From: Acidobacteriota bacterium
GTDB lineage: Bacteria; Acidobacteriota; Terriglobia; Bryobacterales; Bryobacteraceae
Assembly (NCBI GenBank): GCA_947505565.1
Contig: CANNLB010000222.1
Location: 1-5,740, forward strand
Direction: 5' to 3'
DNA: 5,740 bases
Made by a program: the position numbers and the translations under genes
Notes under the pieces: model-generated
Told to the model about the DNA's origin: nothing
The model's database searches: none
Seen by the model: the letters and a program-made list of their open reading frames with translations, nothing else
Part shown: piece by piece, positions 1 through 5,740 of the stretch
Position numbering within the stretch: position 1 is the first letter of the stretch
Layout: each line of letters begins with the position of its first letter

Positions 1-1803
1 GTTAAGAGGCCGCTTGCGGCGCTGGCGGATATCGTAGACTTCGACGCGATTCATGCCGGAGTTGGCGATGTAGAGCCGTTGCCGTTGGGAGTCGGTGACG
101 ATATCGGTGAGGCCTTCCGACGGAGAGAGACTCGTCCGAATGGGGACGATTTCGCCACGGGCTTCGGAATTGCGAGAGTTTTGGTAGACGCGTACGATGG
201 AGGGGACGTTGATGGCTTGGGGCGAGGAAATGAGGTAATCAAACGACGGGGCGGTGCCGAGGGAGCGCCCGGCAAGAGTATTGAAGACGAAGTCAACGGC
301 GGTGGTCGCCTGACCTTCGCGGACAGGACGAGCGGTAGGTGCCTGCTGGAGAACCGCGTTGGCGGGATTGTTTTGATTTCCTCCGCCTTGGGCGGGAATT
401 CCGGGAATATTGATAGGGAAGCCTGGGATGGGGATGACAAAGCCACCGCCTCCGGGACCAGGCAGTCCCCCGCCGATGCCGGGGATATTGATTGCGGCCG
501 CGGTTGCCAGCGTTTGGAGTAGCGTTGGCGTGAAGACGAGTGGCCCGGCGGCGCGACCGGAATTGGCGACGCCAACGCGGAAGGTGCGGCCTTCCGGGGT
601 GGAATTGCACTGGTCACTGGAAATGACCACGGCGTTCGAGCTGGGCTGAAGAACGACGCTACGGGCGATGTCGCCGACGGGGATCGTGGTGAAGCCACTT
701 TCGCTGAGAGCGTAGAGATTTAAGCCATCCTGACTCGAGACGATCTTCCCTGCCAGATTTTCGGGAAGTTGCAGCGCGTCGTAGATAAGGAGATTGTCGG
801 AATCGTCGATCAGGAGTTGCGTTACGTTCGCGCGAGCCGGGGGGCTCTGCACCGGGGTGATATTGAAGGCCGCGAAGATGCGGGTGCCGTCCGGGGTGAA
901 GGCGCTGCCGCCCTGATTTTGCTGGAGGTTGAACTGGCCGCCGACTTGGGTGAAGCCGGCCGCGGTTACCGTGACCGAGAGCGGAAACGGCGCGTTGGCG
1001 GCGTTTTGCTGAGCCAGAACCGAGAGCGTCTCGGTTTCAAACAGGCGAAGACCCATCATGAAGCGGGAACCATCGGGAGAGACCGAAAGCACGGTGGAGG
1101 TATCCCCCACGATACGACTGCGGAGGACGCTGGCGGAGGCTGATTCGTAGACGAAGACGACGCGTTGCGTCGCGTTAAAAGCGTTGACGCCGATGATCCG
1201 GGATCCATCGCGGGTGGCGATGAGTTGGCTGCGATTGGCGAGGAAGACGCGACCCGCGAGGGGGGGGAGCGTGGGCGGCAGCGGCGGAGGGGTGGCAACA
1301 GGAACGGTGCTCAAATTCCGGGTAGTGTCAGCGACGCCTGGATCGAAAACGAGAAGGGTGTTGAGAAGGTTGTTCTGGCCAGAGCCGATGGTGGTGATGA
1401 GCACGCGATCGTCCGAGCCAACAGCGACGCCTTCCGGCTTGGCGGGAAGGGAGACTTTACGGATGACAGCGGGAGGGGAAAGGCGGGTGTCGATGACGTT
1501 GAGCGAGGATCCGTCATGGCAGGTGACGTAGAGGGTATCGCCATTGCGAGAGAGGGCGGCGGCCAGGGGGAGGGCATCGGTAAGGACCGAGGAAAGTACG
1601 CGCCGTTGCGCGACGGAGAAAATGTCGACGCGGTTGAAAGGGGCGGGGCGGACAAGGTACAACAAGCCACGGGCATCGTCGAGCACAAGGTCGCTGGCAC
1701 CGCCGGTGATGCTATTGACCGTGCCTAGCGTCGCGGCGCTGGAATTCGCCGAGAACAAGAAAACAAAGCCAGTTAGGGCGAGAAAGAGTCGGACTAGGGG
1801 CAT
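1..1803 (-). CDS. Secreted YncE/YVTN-like beta-propeller protein, C-terminus cut by window edge
   Basis: This frame stays open for 601 codons from the ATG at 1801-1803 to the left edge with no stop, so the C-terminus lies outside. An in-frame TAA at 1825-1827 and a GAGGA ribosome binding site fix the start. Residues 1-23 form a signal peptide (Arg5, hydrophobic core 6-17, likely cleavage SSA|A), so the protein is exported. Blade-like repeats with a DG or G turn followed by a hydrophobic strand begin near residues 46 (GLLYLV), 88 (GDTLYVT), 123, 199, 244 (PDGSRF), 304 (PDGTRIF), 359 and 563 (QRLYIANSGMNRVEVYD at 575-591). About seven blades precede a spacer region at 402-510, and at least one blade follows. 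Two low-complexity stretches stand out: Pro-rich 168-181 and Gly/Pro/Ile-rich 438-475. No catalytic motif is visible. The fold call rests on the repeat pattern; a ligand- or protein-binding surface role is inference. Acidobacterial relatives often end in a small conserved C-terminal domain, which would lie beyond the window. Confidence 0.88.
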   Translation of the reverse strand, partial: MPLVRLFLALTGFVFLFSANSSAATLGTVNSITGGASDLVLDDARGLLYLVRPAPFNRVDIFSVAQRRVLSSVLTDALPLAAALSRNGDTLYVTCHDGSSLNVIDTRLSPPAVIRKVSLPAKPEGVAVGSDDRVLITTIGSGQNNLLNTLLVFDPGVADTTRNLSTVPVATPPPLPPTLPPLAGRVFLANRSQLIATRDGSRIIGVNAFNATQRVVFVYESASASVLRSRIVGDTSTVLSVSPDGSRFMMGLRLFETETLSVLAQQNAANAPFPLSVTVTAAGFTQVGGQFNLQQNQGGSAFTPDGTRIFAAFNITPVQSPPARANVTQLLIDDSDNLLIYDALQLPENLAGKIVSSQDGLNLYALSESGFTTIPVGDIARSVVLQPSSNAVVISSDQCNSTPEGRTFRVGVANSGRAAGPLVFTPTLLQTLATAAAINIPGIGGGLPGPGGGGFVIPIPGFPINIPGIPAQGGGNQNNPANAVLQQAPTARPVREGQATTAVDFVFNTLAGRSLGTAPSFDYLISSPQAINVPSIVRVYQNSRNSEARGEIVPIRTSLSPSEGLTDIVTDSQRQRLYIANSGMNRVEVYDIRQRRKRPLN

Positions 1804-1807
1804 GGAA

Positions 1808-1812
1808 TCCTC
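1808..1812 (-). promoter_or_regulatory. Ribosome binding site of the propeller gene
   Basis: On the minus strand GAGGA lies 4 bases before the ATG at 1803. It is a good Shine-Dalgarno match and supports this start, together with the in-frame stop a few codons upstream. The 52-base gap between the TolC stop and this ATG holds no other clear signal. Confidence 0.65.
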
Positions 1813-1855
1813 AACTATAACCCGTTAGGGGCTCCAAAGTTTCGCGATTCCGAAT

Positions 1856-3130
1856 TCACTTCATCAGGGCGAGGACGTTTCCGGTTTCGCGGAGGAGGTC
1901 AAGTCGGGCGCGATCGAGGCCATAGCGGGTGTCGAAAAGGGCGATCCACTTTTCACTCTCCTGCAGGCGGGCCTCCTCGAGTTGCTTCAGAGCGGCGCGG
2001 CCTTCCTCATAGAGAGCGAGAAGAACCGACACTTGGTCGCGGGCGACTTCGAGATCGAGTTTGGCGACTTCGGTTGCGAGTTGCTGCTGGGCGACGATCT
2101 GCCAAGCGCGTCGGGCGCCGACCGCGATACGAGCCCGGGCGACGGAGACCTGGGAGCGGAGGCCCACGATTTCCGTTGAAGCGATGTCCTTCTGGGCACG
2201 GGCGGCGAGAGAGGGGAGCACCGGGATGCGGAACGACATGCCGAGTTGGCCGTTGTTGGCATCGAAACGATTGAAGAATTTGTCGTAGTTATTGAAGCGG
2301 GCGAAGCGGCCGTATTGAGCAACGAGGTCGACGGTAGGCAGGCGTTGGGCATCGAAGCTCTTCATTTCCCAGCTTTTGGCTTTGAGTTGGGAGTCGAGGC
2401 GCTGTAGCTCGCGAGAGTTGCGGAGGGCGTTGAGGACGGCATCGGTTTCGGTATCGCTCACGACAGGGACGGCACGCTCGGCTTCGACGGGTTGGACGCG
2501 GTCTTCCGGGGGGAAGCCGAGGAGCAGGGCGAGATCGGTTTCGGCGGCTTCCCTGTCAAATTGGAGACGTTGGAGGCGTTGGCGGGCTTGGGCGAGTTTG
2601 AGGCGGGCGCGCTTTTCTTCGAGCGGCAGTTCTCTGCCCTCTTCGATGAGGACGACAGTGTTAGCCCGGGAGCGTTCAAAGTTGATGATCTGTTGTTCGA
2701 TCGCCTTGATCGCTTCGGCAATACGGCCGGCTTCGACGTAGAGGGTGGCGGCGCGGTAGGCGACCGCTTCGCGGCGCTCCTCGGTGCCGATTTTGGTTGT
2801 GCGCTCCTGTTCGCGACTTTTTTCGAGGAGCAGCTTTTGGGGACGATTATAGAGACTGGCGGTGGCGCGGGCTTCGACGATGGAAGGGGCGGAGCCTTCG
2901 ATGCTCATGGGGAAGCCGCTCGAGTAGGCGAGGCCGCTGCCGACGATAACCCTCGGCACGAAGGGGTCGCGAGCAGCGCGGATGGCGTCAGCGGCTTTGC
3001 GTTCTTCCAACCGGGCCAGCGCGACGTCGGGATTTTGCGCCATCGCCGTTTCCAGGACAACTTTCAGCTTCATGGGGCGGACTTCGGCGAAGGCCGCGGT
3101 GACGACGAGGAATCCGAAAAGTAAGCGCAT
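1856..3130 (-). CDS. TolC-family outer membrane efflux protein
   Basis: This is a 424-residue outer membrane factor, the expected length for the OEP/TolC family, whose members form trimeric beta-barrel plus helical tunnels that carry substrates from the periplasm to the outside. Residues 1-15 are a signal peptide (MRLLFGFLVV core, cleavage AFA|E). Two OEP repeats follow, about 24-205 and 225-415, both rich in long amphipathic helices. Family landmarks are ALLLGFPPED at 201-210 closing repeat one, QRLPTVDLVAQYGRF at 262-276 (strand region), the SFRIPVL turn at 299-305, YEEGRAALKQLEEARLQ at 374-390 and a final ETGNVLALM. The frame is open 53 codons further upstream, but that extension is Arg-rich, lies wholly inside the SDR gene and lacks a signal peptide, so the ATG at 3128-3130 is chosen. 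The ATG begins 2 bases after the SDR stop and has no clear Shine-Dalgarno, which suggests coupled re-initiation. No adaptor or RND pump gene is visible; the only neighbouring pump candidates are the MFS and EamA permeases. Confidence 0.95.
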   Translation of the reverse strand: MRLLFGFLVVTAAFAEVRPMKLKVVLETAMAQNPDVALARLEERKAADAIRAARDPFVPRVIVGSGLAYSSGFPMSIEGSAPSIVEARATASLYNRPQKLLLEKSREQERTTKIGTEERREAVAYRAATLYVEAGRIAEAIKAIEQQIINFERSRANTVVLIEEGRELPLEEKRARLKLAQARQRLQRLQFDREAAETDLALLLGFPPEDRVQPVEAERAVPVVSDTETDAVLNALRNSRELQRLDSQLKAKSWEMKSFDAQRLPTVDLVAQYGRFARFNNYDKFFNRFDANNGQLGMSFRIPVLPSLAARAQKDIASTEIVGLRSQVSVARARIAVGARRAWQIVAQQQLATEVAKLDLEVARDQVSVLLALYEEGRAALKQLEEARLQESEKWIALFDTRYGLDRARLDLLRETGNVLALMK

Positions 3131-3132
3131 GA

Positions 3133-3864
3133 TTATCTGAGACTGAGGCCGCCATCGACGGCCATGATCTGACCGGTGACGTAGTTGGAAGCAGACAGGA
3201 AGTAGACGACAGCGTCGGCGATTTCGTCGCCGGTACCGACGCGCGCGGCGGGGGTGGCACGGACCATGCCGGCCATTTCGTCGCTCCATTCGCCGAAGGG
3301 GATGACGCCGGGGGCGACCGAGTTGACCGTGATTTCGGGCGCGAAACTCTTGGCGAGGGCCTTCGTGAGCATGATGACGCCGGCTTTGGAGGCGCAGTAG
3401 TGGGCGTGGTCGGACCAGGGGCGGAGACCGCCGAGCGAGCTCATATTAACGATGCGGCCGCCGCCCTGGGCCTTCATGCGGCGGCCGGCTTCGCGGCAAC
3501 AGAAGAACGTGGCTTTGAGGTTGACGTCGTGAATCAAGTCCCAATCGGCTTCGGTAACATCGAGGGGGTTGCACTTGGTGAAGCGGGCGGCGTTGTTGAC
3601 GAGGCCGTCGAGGCGACCGAGTCGGTGGTCGATGTCGGCGAACATGGCTTCGATTGCGACGACCTTCGTGAGGTCGGCGCGGAAGAGTTCGGCACCATTG
3701 CAGTCTGCCGCGGTTTGCTCGGCTTCGGCACGGGAAGAGCGATAGTGGATGGCAACACGGGCCCCTTCACGGGCGAGGCGAAGGGCAATAGCGCGGCCGA
3801 CGCGTTTGGCGGCGCCGGTGACGAGGATAACTTTTCCATCAAGACTAGGCAGTGGGCTCTCCAT
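3133..3864 (-). CDS. Short-chain dehydrogenase/reductase, pteridine-reductase-like
   Basis: This is a complete 243-residue classical SDR, a cytoplasmic NAD(P)(H)-dependent oxidoreductase with a Rossmann fold. Visible motifs are the dinucleotide loop TGAAKRVG at 16-23, HYRSS at 40-44 after beta-strand 2, Asp64 (adenine contact), NNAA at 90-93, and the catalytic set Asn115, Ser143, Tyr156 and Lys160 (YCASK). NSVAPG follows at 181-186 and the C-terminal VTGQIMAVDGG at 229-239. The Arg in TGxxxRxG and the basic/Ser-rich HYRSS match the pteridine reductase PTR1/FolM branch and point to NADPH. However, Ser143 sits where PTR1 has Asp, so the active site is the ordinary SDR type. Substrate is not known: a pterin, a 3-ketoacyl group or another carbonyl are all possible. 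The ATG is forced, because an in-frame TAG lies only two codons upstream. The gene overlaps the MFS 3' end by 20 bases and is followed after 2 bases by tolC-like, so it belongs to the same transcription unit. Confidence 0.95.
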   Translation of the reverse strand: MESPLPSLDGKVILVTGAAKRVGRAIALRLAREGARVAIHYRSSRAEAEQTAADCNGAELFRADLTKVVAIEAMFADIDHRLGRLDGLVNNAARFTKCNPLDVTEADWDLIHDVNLKATFFCCREAGRRMKAQGGGRIVNMSSLGGLRPWSDHAHYCASKAGVIMLTKALAKSFAPEITVNSVAPGVIPFGEWSDEMAGMVRATPAARVGTGDEIADAVVYFLSASNYVTGQIMAVDGGLSLR

Positions 3865-5140
3865 GGACCTCTACGTCCGCTTCTTCTATCGTATGCTTTG
3901 GGATGGACGGCTCCGGGAGGCGATCGGTTGCGTTGGCCCACATCCAGTAGAAAGCGGTGAGCGAACTGAGGAGGCCACTGCCGACACCGATCCAGCGGGT
4001 TTCGACGCGATCGGAGGCGAGGCCAGCGCCGGTCATCGAGAGCATCATGACGCCCCAGACGAGGGTTTCGAGCGTCGCGAACACCCGGCCACGGTACTCG
4101 TCGCTCGTGTGGCGGAGCAGAAGAGTCATGTTAAGCACCGAACTGACGGCGACGGCGGCGCGGGAGAGAGCAAGGAAGAAGAGGGCCCAGCCGTAGCTGG
4201 TCATGAGGCTAAACAGAACATAGGCGGCGCCGTGGAGGAGGTAGACAATCGCAATAGTCCGTTTATAGGCCGTGTAGCTCAGGCGGGCCATGATGCGATG
4301 GCCAAAGAACCCACCAACAACGAGCCCGAGACCGGCGACGCCCCACAGTTCCCCTATACCGGCGGCACCGCGATGGAAGACCCGTTCGCCAAATAACGAA
4401 AACAGAACCTGGGCCGCGCCGCCGCCGCCGGCCCAGCCGACGCCGACCATCATCAGCGCGAACACAAGCGGGATCGATCGGATGTAGCGGAGCCCTTCGA
4501 CGTATTCGTGCCAAGGCTTCATGACCTTGGTTTCCTGGAGCGAGACCTCGCGGCGGGTCGTGAATTCGCCGCAGAGCTGGCTGACGCTCCAGGCGGAAAA
4601 CAGGAACGACAGGGCGTTCAAGAAGAAGGCGGCTTCGTAGCCGTAGAGGGCCGCGCTGGTACCGCCGAGAAAGGACCCGATCGCGGTGGTGGTCCACTGC
4701 GTGGTCTGGGTCATCGTGTTCGCGGTATGGAGCTCTTCCTGTGTGACGATGGCGGGCAGGATAGCGGAACGACCGCTCGTGAAGAACGGCGAGGCACCCA
4801 TGAGGAGCGCGCTGAGAAGATAAACAAGCCACGTCCGATCGGCCGGAATCGCAAACATGAAAAGGATAGCGATGGCGGCGCGGAAGAGGTCGCTCCAGAG
4901 CATGAGCTTGCGGCGATCGAAACGATCGAGCGAGACGCCGGCAAGCGGTCCGGCCAGGAGCATGGGAATGGCTCGCGCCAGCATGACGCCGCTGACGGCG
5001 AAGCCGGAGTTCGTGTTTTGCAGCACGAGGCTGAAGACGGCGATAGTGTTGAAATGGTCGCCGATCTCGCTGACGACTTGTCCTAGCCAGAGGTTTCGGT
5101 AGTTCCGATTGCGCGCCAGGAGCTTGCCGAAACCGGCCAT
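3845..5140 (-). CDS. MFS efflux transporter, EntS/MFS_3 type
   Basis: This is a 431-residue inner membrane protein of the major facilitator superfamily, a proton-driven exporter by family. The N-terminus (NRNYRNLWLGQVVSEIGDHF, 11-30) is characteristic of the MFS_3 branch, which includes the enterobactin exporter EntS and macrolide efflux proteins. Motif A between helices 2 and 3 is GVSLDRFDRRKLM (68-80), with Asp72, Arg73 and Arg76-Arg77. Twelve hydrophobic segments can be placed, roughly 18-40, 48-70, 80-98, 103-120, 145-168, 169-188, then a cytoplasmic loop 190-222, then 224-250, 262-285, 292-312, 315-338, 355-378 and 383-402. A second motif-A-like YRGRVFATLET lies at 349-359. Helix 7 contains a GGGG run at 238-241. 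The 27-residue tail after helix 12 is polar and acidic. The ATG begins 1 base after the EamA stop, with GGAG 10 bases upstream at 5151-5154. The substrate cannot be read from sequence. Confidence 0.94.
   Translation of the reverse strand: MAGFGKLLARNRNYRNLWLGQVVSEIGDHFNTIAVFSLVLQNTNSGFAVSGVMLARAIPMLLAGPLAGVSLDRFDRRKLMLWSDLFRAAIAILFMFAIPADRTWLVYLLSALLMGASPFFTSGRSAILPAIVTQEELHTANTMTQTTQWTTTAIGSFLGGTSAALYGYEAAFFLNALSFLFSAWSVSQLCGEFTTRREVSLQETKVMKPWHEYVEGLRYIRSIPLVFALMMVGVGWAGGGGAAQVLFSLFGERVFHRGAAGIGELWGVAGLGLVVGGFFGHRIMARLSYTAYKRTIAIVYLLHGAAYVLFSLMTSYGWALFFLALSRAAVAVSSVLNMTLLLRHTSDEYRGRVFATLETLVWGVMMLSMTGAGLASDRVETRWIGVGSGLLSSLTAFYWMWANATDRLPEPSIPKHTIEEADVEVHGEPTA
3868..3872 (-). promoter_or_regulatory. 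Ribosome binding site of the SDR gene, inside the MFS gene
   Basis: AGAGG on the minus strand lies 3 bases before the SDR ATG, a short spacing, within the last codons of the MFS gene. The in-frame TAG at 3871-3873 overlaps it, so no earlier SDR start is possible. Ribosomes finishing the MFS gene at 3845 pass over this site, which favours translational coupling. Confidence 0.5.
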
Positions 5141-5141
5141 G

Positions 5142-5740
5142 TCAGCCGCGCTCCGTCAGGAAGACTCCGGCGAGGACGAGGCTCCCCCCGCCCACCATCG
5201 CGGCCGTGATGGGTTCGTCGAGCATGGGCACGGCGAGGAGCGAGGCGACAACAGGCTGGAGATAGGCGAAGGCGGAGATGCGGGAGGCGGCGAGGCGGTT
5301 GAGGGCGTAGTAGAAAAAGACGTAGCAGATGGTGGACGAAATGACCGTCATGTAGAAAAAAGCGAGCCAGGCTTTGGTGCTGAGCAAGCTGTAATCAAAA
5401 GACAGGACGGCGGAGTAAGTGAACGGGAACAGCGTCAACGCGCCGGCCGCGTAACTGAAGGCGATGATGGGAATGGCGCCGTGTTGGCGGGTGGCGCGTT
5501 TGCCGAAAACCGTGTAAATGGCAAAACTCGCGCTGGCCCCGACAATGAACAAATCTCCCATTAATGACGACGCTTGGGTGGAAGCGCTGTGTCCGTTTTG
5601 CAGCAGGACGACCCCACCGATCGCGACCGTGAGGCCAGCGATTTTCCAGGGGGTGATCTTTTCCTCGCCGACGAAGGCGGCGAGGAAAAGAACAAGGATG
5701 GGAGTAAGGCTGATGACGAGCGCGGCATGGCCGGCGGAGG
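5142..5740 (-). CDS. EamA-family (DMT superfamily) permease, N-terminus cut by window edge
   Basis: The frame is open from the right edge to the TGA at 5142-5144, giving 198 visible residues. The internal Met at 5559-5561 is not the start, because clear EamA sequence precedes it. Full-length relatives have about 290-300 residues and ten helices in two EamA repeats, so roughly 90-100 N-terminal residues are missing. The visible part begins in the last helices of repeat one (ISLTPILVLFLAAFVGEEKI, then WKIAGLTVAIGGVVLLQ), has a polar link (HSASTQASS), and continues into a complete repeat two from MGDLFIVGASASFAIYTVFG. Hallmarks are the Pro-containing helix AFAYLQPVVASLLAVPMLDE and the closing GGGSLVLAGVFL. 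The positions of GEE after TPI and LDEP after LQP are the paired EamA signatures. It sits in the inner membrane and probably exports amino acids, nucleobases or other metabolites; the substrate is unknown. It is the most upstream gene visible, so any shared promoter lies outside. Confidence 0.93.
   Translation of the reverse strand, partial: SAGHAALVISLTPILVLFLAAFVGEEKITPWKIAGLTVAIGGVVLLQNGHSASTQASSLMGDLFIVGASASFAIYTVFGKRATRQHGAIPIIAFSYAAGALTLFPFTYSAVLSFDYSLLSTKAWLAFFYMTVISSTICYVFFYYALNRLAASRISAFAYLQPVVASLLAVPMLDEPITAAMVGGGSLVLAGVFLTERG
5151..5154 (-). promoter_or_regulatory. Possible ribosome binding site of the MFS gene, inside the EamA gene
   Basis: GGAG on the minus strand lies 10 bases before the MFS ATG, within the last codons of the EamA permease gene. 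The upstream gene stops with TGA one base before this ATG, so translation is probably coupled. Confidence 0.45.

Noticed and set aside
51..698. Minus-strand frame of about 215 codons within the propeller region
   Set aside because: It is Pro/Ser-rich out-of-frame sequence; the correct frame is the edge-to-edge 601-codon one that encodes blade motifs.
1165..1728. Plus-strand open frame of about 187 codons opposite the propeller gene
   Set aside because: It is Gly/Asp/Arg-rich shadow composition; the minus-strand frame has a signal peptide, ribosome binding site and blade repeats.
1804..1855. Possible promoter (TATAGT) or terminator in the 52-base gap before the propeller gene
   Set aside because: The TATAGT box lies too close to the ATG and has no -35 partner at a normal distance. 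The only hairpin (CCC/GGG with a 4-base loop) is too weak and has no T run.
2492..3124. Plus-strand open frame of about 210 codons opposite the TolC gene
   Set aside because: It is a GC-driven shadow of the TolC codons with acidic/Gly low-complexity composition, no domain, and full overlap with a recognised gene.
3131..3289. A 53-codon upstream extension of the TolC frame starting at 3289
   Set aside because: It is Arg-rich, has no signal peptide and lies wholly inside the SDR gene; the ATG at 3130 gives a proper signal peptide.
4421..4432. GCC-type trinucleotide run in the MFS gene as a repeat element
   Set aside because: It only encodes the glycine run in helix 7, which is common in this transporter branch, and is too short to call a repeat.
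4508..5086. Plus-strand open frame of about 192 codons opposite the MFS gene
   Set aside because: It is highly charged shadow sequence without recognisable motifs, antisense to a clear 12-helix transporter.

Overview
The window is a densely packed, GC-rich (about 60% by eye) bacterial segment in which every supported gene lies on the minus strand. The organism is best guessed as a Gram-negative soil-type bacterium. A TolC-type outer membrane protein with a signal peptide requires an outer membrane. The long secreted beta-propeller protein with Gly/Pro-rich spacers resembles proteins abundant in Acidobacteria of the Solibacter/Bryobacter group. That taxonomic guess is inference from protein style, not from a marker gene.

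In the direction of transcription (right to left) there are five genes. (1) The 3' two thirds of an EamA-family (drug/metabolite superfamily) permease, cut by the right edge (5142-5740). (2) A complete 12-helix MFS exporter of the EntS/MFS_3 type (3845-5140). (3) A complete NADPH-type short-chain dehydrogenase with a pteridine-reductase-like cofactor motif (3133-3864). (4) A complete TolC-family outer membrane efflux protein (1856-3130). (5) A large secreted YncE/YVTN-like beta-propeller protein with its signal peptide present but its C-terminus cut by the left edge (1-1803). Genes 1 and 5 are open at the window edges.

The first four genes are joined very tightly: 1 base between EamA and MFS, a 20-base overlap between MFS and SDR, and 2 bases between SDR and TolC. 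They are therefore almost certainly co-transcribed and probably translationally coupled. The propeller gene follows after 52 bases with its own ribosome binding site and no convincing terminator or promoter, so it may also be read from the same transcript.

Functionally the run joins two inner membrane permeases, a cytoplasmic reductase and an outer membrane exit duct. A reasonable but unproven reading is export of a small molecule that the reductase makes or modifies. No periplasmic adaptor (HlyD/MFP) is visible. There are no RNA genes, mobile elements, CRISPR arrays or long non-coding stretches, and nothing clearly amounts to a new system. The most distinctive items are the architecture of the propeller protein, the hybrid motif set of the reductase, and the adaptor-less MFS-SDR-TolC order.
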